Source of the DNA: Candidatus Nitrosopumilus sp.
GTDB taxonomy: Archaea; Thermoproteota; Nitrososphaeria; Nitrososphaerales; Nitrosopumilaceae
Direction: 5' to 3'
DNA: 7,249 bases
Assembly (NCBI GenBank): GCA_030637455.1
Contig: DAOWGL010000081.1
Coordinates: 1 to 7,249, forward strand
This document shows positions 4,004 through 7,249 of this stretch, piece after piece (the stretch's first letter is position 1; each line of letters opens with the position of its first letter). The notes beneath the pieces were generated by a model. It was given only the letters and a program-made list of their open reading frames with translations. It did not search any database and was not told where the DNA came from. The translations under genes and the position numbers were made by a program.

Positions 4004-4723
4004 TCAGATAGAAATATCTTTTCCAGGAACTATTTTGCTAATTTTTGGTACGTCATGAATTTCTAGTCCTTCCAAATATTCTAGCTGCTCTGAAATTAAT
4101 TCTGAATCCCCAAATGAAATTAAAATTCTATCATTCTGTCTTATTTCATATAGATTGATGTTTGGAATAGATTTTCCATTCACTAAAAATATCATAGAAT
4201 TATTTTTATCAGTACATAGTTGATTTGCATCTGCTTGATAGCCTAACTCTATACAATCCTCTGTTATCTTTAATCCAAATGATACAAAGAGCATATCCAA
4301 TGGAACATCAGTTGCATGCTTGTGAATTAAGTATGGATTATCATTTTCAAAATGGATGTACTTGCTTTGAATCTGAAACTGTGGGTGCGAAAAATCTAAC
4401 TGATCACCATTTACAAAAACTACCAATGCTGCATGTGTATGCTCACTGCCAAATTGTCCAACTCCATAGTGCTTTGCCATCTTCTCCTCGAGTGTCTTAA
4501 AGGTAGTATTATCGAGAATTTGTGAATCAATTTCACTCTGATTTAGAAAATAATATGCAAATACTCCTGCAGCAACTAAAACAAAGGCTATTCCAAATAT
4601 TGCAAGTGACTTGCCTTTTGATTTTGATTCTATTTCAGGTTCAAAATATGCAGCATTACTCTCATCTCCTCTTCCTGGAAGACTAAAATCAGAATCCTCT
4701 TTTGGTAAAACTCTATCACTCAA
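4004..4723 (-). CDS. Membrane-anchored His-rich extracellular protein, unknown function
   Basis: The 239-aa product has a 39-residue acidic/basic cytoplasmic N-terminus, one membrane helix (about 40-60) and an external domain of about 175 residues. The domain carries a run of His in short motifs: SEHTHAAL (H95, H97), SHP (H112), YIHFEN (H124) and LIHKHATDVPLDM (H134, H136). This looks like a possible metal site. C157 and C170 could form a disulfide, and a second VFVNG-like strand repeats as FLVNGK near 180. Similar HxHA/IHKHA domains occur in archaeal surface proteins of unknown role, from memory only. The start is TTG (4721-4723), preceded in frame only by a TAA, and carries a strong GGAGG 6 nt upstream. 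It lies 45 nt after the aldo/keto reductase gene, so the two may form an operon. Confidence 0.75.
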   Translation of the reverse strand: MSDRVLPKEDSDFSLPGRGDESNAAYFEPEIESKSKGKSLAIFGIAFVLVAAGVFAYYFLNQSEIDSQILDNTTFKTLEEKMAKHYGVGQFGSEHTHAALVVFVNGDQLDFSHPQFQIQSKYIHFENDNPYLIHKHATDVPLDMLFVSFGLKITEDCIELGYQADANQLCTDKNNSMIFLVNGKSIPNINLYEIRQNDRILISFGDSELISEQLEYLEGLEIHDVPKISKIVPGKDISI

Positions 4724-4729
4724 GTAATT

Positions 4730-4734
4730 CCTCC
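4730..4734 (-). promoter_or_regulatory. Strong Shine-Dalgarno (GGAGG) before a TTG start
   Basis: On the minus strand GGAGG lies 6 nt before the TTG at 4723. It is the best ribosome-binding site in the window and contrasts with the leaderless starts around it. It fixes the unusual TTG as start and implies a transcript beginning further upstream. Confidence 0.7.
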
Positions 4735-4747
4735 GGTCCTTTTATCG

Positions 4748-4753
4748 TATAAA
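4748..4753 (-). promoter_or_regulatory. TATA-like box (TTTATA) upstream of the His-rich gene
   Basis: On the minus strand TTTATA ends 25 nt before the TTG at 4723. If used at normal spacing it would start transcription at the TTG and leave out the GGAGG, so either it is not the main promoter or both leadered and leaderless transcripts exist. Confidence 0.35.
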
Positions 4754-4768
4754 TTTCAATATCTAGAA

Positions 4769-5749
4769 TTATCTATACTCTCCACCACAATCTCCAATGA
4801 CATCAAAGAGATCATTTGATTTTACAGTGATTGAATCAATTAATGAAATGTCTTGAGAATCCAATTTCACATCAAAGACTTTGGCATTGTCTTCTCTGTG
4901 TTCGGCAATACCTAATCTTGCACCAATAATAACACCTGCAACTTGTGGTTTATCTAATACAAATCGAGTTGCAATATTTGCAATACTGCAATTGTGTTTT
5001 TCTGCAATGCTATTGATTACAGATAACAATTCCTGGAATAACTGCCATCCACCCCATGCATCAATCATGTTTTTGTATTTTTGAAGACTAGATGTTGTTA
5101 AATCACCTCTATGTGGCTCATCAACTCCTAGGTATTTCTCTGAGAAAAATCCTCCAAGCAATGTTCCATAAGATAGAATCTTTATTCCATGTTTTGCAAA
5201 AAATGAGGCCATCAATTTATCTGGTCTCTGATCTAAAATAGAATACTGGACTTGGTTTGATACAATGTTATGTCCATGCTCTTTCATTATTTTGACTCGC
5301 TCAGTATCAAAATTTGTCAGGCCAATGTGTTTGATTTTACCCTCATTTTGTAATTTTGATAAATTATTCATTGCATCAAGATAACTCGAATCACTATAAT
5401 CCCACCAATGAAACTGGAGCAAATCAATACAATCTGTTTTCATTTTTTCTAATGACTGATCAATATAGTGTGAAACAATACTGTTACTCATTGGACCTGG
5501 ATTTGGAACAAACTTTGTTAGTGCTTGAAAATTATTTCCAACTTTATCTCTGAATTTTCCAATCAAAGATTCTGCAGGACCGTAAATGTCTGCCAAATCC
5601 CATGTTGTAAATCCTGAATCTTGATATTTTTCCATATCAGTTACAGCTGATTCTGAATCAATTTGACCATGGCCTCCAGCAACTTGCCACATTCCATTAA
5701 GAATTCTACAAATCTCCAAATCTCCTAGGAGTGTTTTCTCAATTGGCAT
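4769..5749 (-). CDS. Aldo/keto reductase
   Basis: The 326-aa protein has the length and (beta/alpha)8-barrel motifs of the NADPH-dependent aldo/keto reductase superfamily, which reduces aldehydes and ketones in the cytoplasm. The catalytic tetrad is visible: D51 and Y56 in WDLADIYG, K79 in ALTKFV, and H114 in LLQFHWWD. Strand signatures follow in order: IDLLQFH (108-114), GKIKHIGLTNF (137-147), NQVQYSILD (165-173), ILSYGTLLGG (191-200) and the cofactor-binding AGVIIGARLGIAEHREDNAK (271-290). The substrate cannot be told; the HWWD after the catalytic His marks a subgroup away from the sugar reductases. The ATG at 5747-5749 has a TATATT box ending 24 nt upstream. It diverges from the HD hydrolase gene and may be co-transcribed with the His-rich gene downstream. 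Confidence 0.9.
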   Translation of the reverse strand: MPIEKTLLGDLEICRILNGMWQVAGGHGQIDSESAVTDMEKYQDSGFTTWDLADIYGPAESLIGKFRDKVGNNFQALTKFVPNPGPMSNSIVSHYIDQSLEKMKTDCIDLLQFHWWDYSDSSYLDAMNNLSKLQNEGKIKHIGLTNFDTERVKIMKEHGHNIVSNQVQYSILDQRPDKLMASFFAKHGIKILSYGTLLGGFFSEKYLGVDEPHRGDLTTSSLQKYKNMIDAWGGWQLFQELLSVINSIAEKHNCSIANIATRFVLDKPQVAGVIIGARLGIAEHREDNAKVFDVKLDSQDISLIDSITVKSNDLFDVIGDCGGEYR

Positions 5750-5772
5750 GGTATCCTACAATTTTTCTTTGG

Positions 5773-5778
5773 AATATA
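5773..5778 (-). promoter_or_regulatory. TATA box (TATATT) for the aldo/keto reductase
   Basis: On the minus strand TATATT ends 24 nt before the ATG at 5749. It sits in the 76-bp region shared with the divergent HD hydrolase gene, whose own box may be the CTAATATT at 5789-5796 on the plus strand. Confidence 0.5.
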
Positions 5779-5825
5779 GTTTACTTGGCTAATATTGAAC
5801 AAAACATTCAGAAATTTAGAATATT

Positions 5826-6386
5826 TTGGATCTGGTAAAGAGTGCAGAATTATTTGCAAAGAGTAAACATGCAGGAGCATTCAGAGAAGATGGTATCACA
5901 CCATATTCAAAACATCTTGATGATGTTGTAAACAGACTCAAAAGTTTGGGTGTAATTGATGAGCAAATATTTTGTGCGGGATGGCTACATGATACAATAG
6001 AAAAAACAGAAACAACTTTTGATGATTTGTATGAGCAGTTTGAAAGTGAAATTGCAGTACTTGTATCCTCAATATCTAAAGACATGACATTGACTAGAAA
6101 GAAAAGAGAGCGAGCATATTCAATTCAACTCAAAGAATCATCATTTAGTGCAAAATTAATCAAACTCTGTGATATTTCTGCAAATTTGGGAGAATTGAAA
6201 AACTCTACAGCATCAAAATCAAAAAAATTACGACTAGTAAAACAACAAAGACATTATCTTAGCATTCTTAAAAATGATATTCTGGGAAATTCAAACTATC
6301 CCTATGTTCAATCACTCATAGAGAGTGCAAATGTAATTTTTATAAAATTTGGTCAGAGACCAATTTCAGTCCAGTTAAAGTCATGA
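5826..6386 (+). CDS. MESH1/SpoT-like HD-domain hydrolase
   Basis: The 186-aa protein matches the stand-alone hydrolase module of the RelA/SpoT family, whose members remove the 3'-diphosphate of (p)ppGpp; the animal homologue MESH1 also acts on NADPH. Visible motifs are HAGAFREDGITPYSKHLDDV (H30 as first metal ligand), GWLHDTIEKTETT (H55, D56), and KLIKLCDISANLGEL (D116), all at spacings normal for the family. No synthetase, TGS or ACT domain is present. The usual HDxxED motif reads HDTIEK here, so the second acidic residue is K60, which may alter or weaken hydrolysis. The start is TTG at 5826; the frame has a TAG three codons earlier and no early ATG. It diverges from the reductase gene and precedes the helical 137-aa gene. 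Confidence 0.82.
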   Translation: MDLVKSAELFAKSKHAGAFREDGITPYSKHLDDVVNRLKSLGVIDEQIFCAGWLHDTIEKTETTFDDLYEQFESEIAVLVSSISKDMTLTRKKRERAYSIQLKESSFSAKLIKLCDISANLGELKNSTASKSKKLRLVKQQRHYLSILKNDILGNSNYPYVQSLIESANVIFIKFGQRPISVQLKS

Positions 6387-6411
6387 ATTAGCCTCAAATT
6401 ACGTCAATAAT

Positions 6412-6417
6412 CTTAAA
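6412..6417 (+). promoter_or_regulatory. TATA box (CTTAAA) for the 137-aa helical protein
   Basis: CTTAAA on the plus strand ends 24 nt before the ATG at 6441, so the spacing rule of the minus-strand genes also holds on this strand and suggests transcription independent of the HD hydrolase gene. Confidence 0.5.
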
Positions 6418-6440
6418 TCCGTAAATGTCTCAGTAAATAC

Positions 6441-6854
6441 ATGAGTGAAAATAAAAATTCAGAAGAATTTCATTTACTAGATGAACTAAATAAGAAATAT
6501 TTTACAGAACTTGAGCATTCAGTTCCACACATACAACAGACCTTATTTGATTTACAAAATGAATACTACAAAACATGGAGAAAAACAGTCACTGCAAATA
6601 CTTCTCTTTACAAAGAATTTCTAAGTAATTCTGGATATGATTTCATGTCTTCAAAAACTGCAAAAGATATTTTTAAGAATGTAAGTGATGAGGCGCTAAA
6701 GTTTAGAGAATTATGGAATAAATTCACAATTTCTAATATTGAATCTGTAAAGAACAATGCAAAAACATGGAATGATAATGCAGATACCTTTACCGAATTG
6801 AATAGAAAAATAATGCATTACTGGTTATCCGCATTTTCTTCAAAAAGAAACTAA
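6441..6854 (+). CDS. 137-aa all-helical protein, possibly phasin/PhaE-like
   Basis: The product begins MSENKNSEEFHLLDELNKKY and is helical throughout, rich in aromatic and amide residues (LQNEYYKTWRKTV, LKFRELWNKF, KTWNDNADTFTELNRKIMHYWLSAF), with no Cys, signal peptide or membrane segment. Long amphipathic helices with regularly spaced Trp/Tyr/Phe resemble phasins and the helical PhaE subunit of polyhydroxyalkanoate synthase, which ammonia-oxidising archaea are known to carry. The resemblance is one of pattern only, and at 137 aa it is shorter than typical PhaE. No PHA gene is visible nearby. The ATG has a CTTAAA box 24 nt upstream. Its TAA overlaps the stop of the convergent 34-aa gene by four bases. 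Confidence 0.72.
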   Translation: MSENKNSEEFHLLDELNKKYFTELEHSVPHIQQTLFDLQNEYYKTWRKTVTANTSLYKEFLSNSGYDFMSSKTAKDIFKNVSDEALKFRELWNKFTISNIESVKNNAKTWNDNADTFTELNRKIMHYWLSAFSSKRN

Positions 6855-6955
6855 TCTAATATCACTACAGCGATAATTGCTATTGCACCTATAATCATGG
6901 CAAAAATTGCTTGTTTGCTTTTGTCACTCCATCCTTCTTTTACAGTTATTCTCAT
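6851..6955 (-). CDS. 34-aa C-terminally anchored membrane protein
   Basis: ATG at 6953-6955 opens 34 codons ending in TAG at 6851-6853. The protein starts MRITVKEGWSDKSKQAIFAM and ends IIGAIAIIAVVILD. A charged N-terminal half (residues 1-14) is followed by one hydrophobic helix (about 16-33) reaching the C-terminus, the topology of a tail-anchored peptide with its N-terminus in the cytoplasm. No family is recognised. It starts 13 nt after the CBS-domain gene and has an AGGTG ribosome-binding site, so it is probably the second gene of that operon. It overlaps the convergent plus-strand gene by four bases. Confidence 0.6.
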   Translation of the reverse strand: MRITVKEGWSDKSKQAIFAMIIGAIAIIAVVILD

Positions 6956-6959
6956 GATG

Positions 6960-6964
6960 CACCT
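6960..6964 (-). promoter_or_regulatory. Shine-Dalgarno (AGGTG) for the 34-aa membrane protein
   Basis: On the minus strand AGGTG lies 4 nt before the ATG at 6955, a slightly short spacing. No TATA box sits at the 24-nt position, consistent with an internal operon gene. Confidence 0.45.
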
Positions 6965-6968
6965 ATGT

Positions 6969-7249
6969 CTAATTTAGAGATGCAATTGCTCTGATTATGT
7001 CTGTTTTGCTTAAAATTCCAATCAAATCTCCTTTATTTGATAAAACCCCAACTCCATTGATTTTATTGTCAAGGAGTAATTGAGATACTTTTGCTAGATC
7101 ATCAGAATTACTGGCAGTAATTATTTCATTTCTCATTACTTCATCAACTTTGAGAGTTTTTCCCAATCCATGTTCAGATTCAAAACTTTTTGGAAATATT
7201 ACATCTCTTTGAGATCCCATAGATATTACAAGATTGAATAAATCTCGAA
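6969..7249 (-). CDS. CBS-domain protein, 5' end outside window
   Basis: The visible 92 residues hold one full CBS repeat (from LKVDEVMRNEIITA to KTDIIRAIASLN) with the usual VxxVM start, LLLDNKINGVGVLSNKGDLIG core and closing SKTDIIRA helix. Ahead of it stands RDLFNLVISMGS, which fits the last helix of a preceding CBS repeat. CBS pairs bind adenine nucleotides such as AMP, ATP or S-adenosylmethionine and control partner proteins. The frame is open to the window edge with no stop, so the ATG at 7218-7220 is probably internal and the gene starts outside. Stand-alone CBS-pair proteins are plentiful in Nitrososphaerota. The 34-aa membrane protein gene follows 13 nt downstream. Confidence 0.82.
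   Translation of the reverse strand, partial: RDLFNLVISMGSQRDVIFPKSFESEHGLGKTLKVDEVMRNEIITASNSDDLAKVSQLLLDNKINGVGVLSNKGDLIGILSKTDIIRAIASLN

Noticed and set aside
4225..4500. 91-codon plus-strand frame opposite the His-rich gene
   Set aside because: It is antisense to a gene with clear membrane and His motifs; its His/Leu/Cys-rich make-up is typical of a shadow frame.
5816..6085. 89-codon minus-strand frame opposite the HD hydrolase
   Set aside because: It is the antisense of a well-supported domain, is low in charged residues, and has no promoter.
7218..7220. ATG at 7220 as the start of the CBS gene
   Set aside because: The frame stays open to the window edge, and the upstream residues (RDLFNLVIS) look like the end of another CBS repeat.

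Overview
The window is AT-rich DNA that looks like a mesophilic archaeon, most probably an ammonia-oxidising Nitrososphaerota of the Nitrosopumilus type. That call is an inference. It rests on very compact genes, archaeal TATA-like boxes a fixed 22-25 nt ahead of start codons (leaderless transcripts), Lys/Ile/Asn-rich proteins, and many tiny membrane and zinc-ribbon proteins. No rRNA, tRNA, transposase or CRISPR array is visible.

Layout. Bases 1-253 (+) hold the 3' end of an unrecognised gene and a 30-aa one-helix membrane protein. Bases 269-3939 are a long run of small minus-strand genes. Read in the direction of transcription from 3939 downward they encode: a 72-aa protein; a membrane-anchored zinc ribbon; a 52-aa double-CxxC protein; a Cys-rich CxCxxCxC protein; a 28-aa membrane peptide; a possible 41-aa protein; a 45-aa zinc ribbon overlapping a 145-aa coiled-coil protein; a 39-aa charged protein overlapping a membrane-anchored Kazal-type protease inhibitor; a membrane-anchored staphylococcal-type nuclease with an Excalibur-like tail; an 81-aa coiled-coil protein; and a 36-aa membrane protein. 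Bases 4004-5749 (-) hold a His-rich membrane-anchored protein and an aldo/keto reductase. Divergent from the reductase are a MESH1/SpoT-type HD hydrolase (5826-6386) and a 137-aa helical protein (6441-6854). The right end (-) has a 34-aa membrane protein and a CBS-domain gene that runs out of the window.

How the parts fit. Most minus-strand genes carry their own promoter, a CTTAAG-type or ordinary TATA box whose near edge lies almost exactly 24 nt from the start codon. This spacing was used to reset several starts and to support seven genes of 28-45 aa that a length cutoff would miss. Two promoter pairs share long, nearly identical upstream sequence, which suggests co-regulation. Secreted or surface functions (nuclease, Kazal inhibitor, His-rich protein) and small zinc-binding proteins dominate the region. 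The reductase and HD hydrolase share a 76-bp divergent promoter region and may both act on NADPH-linked metabolism, which is a hypothesis only.
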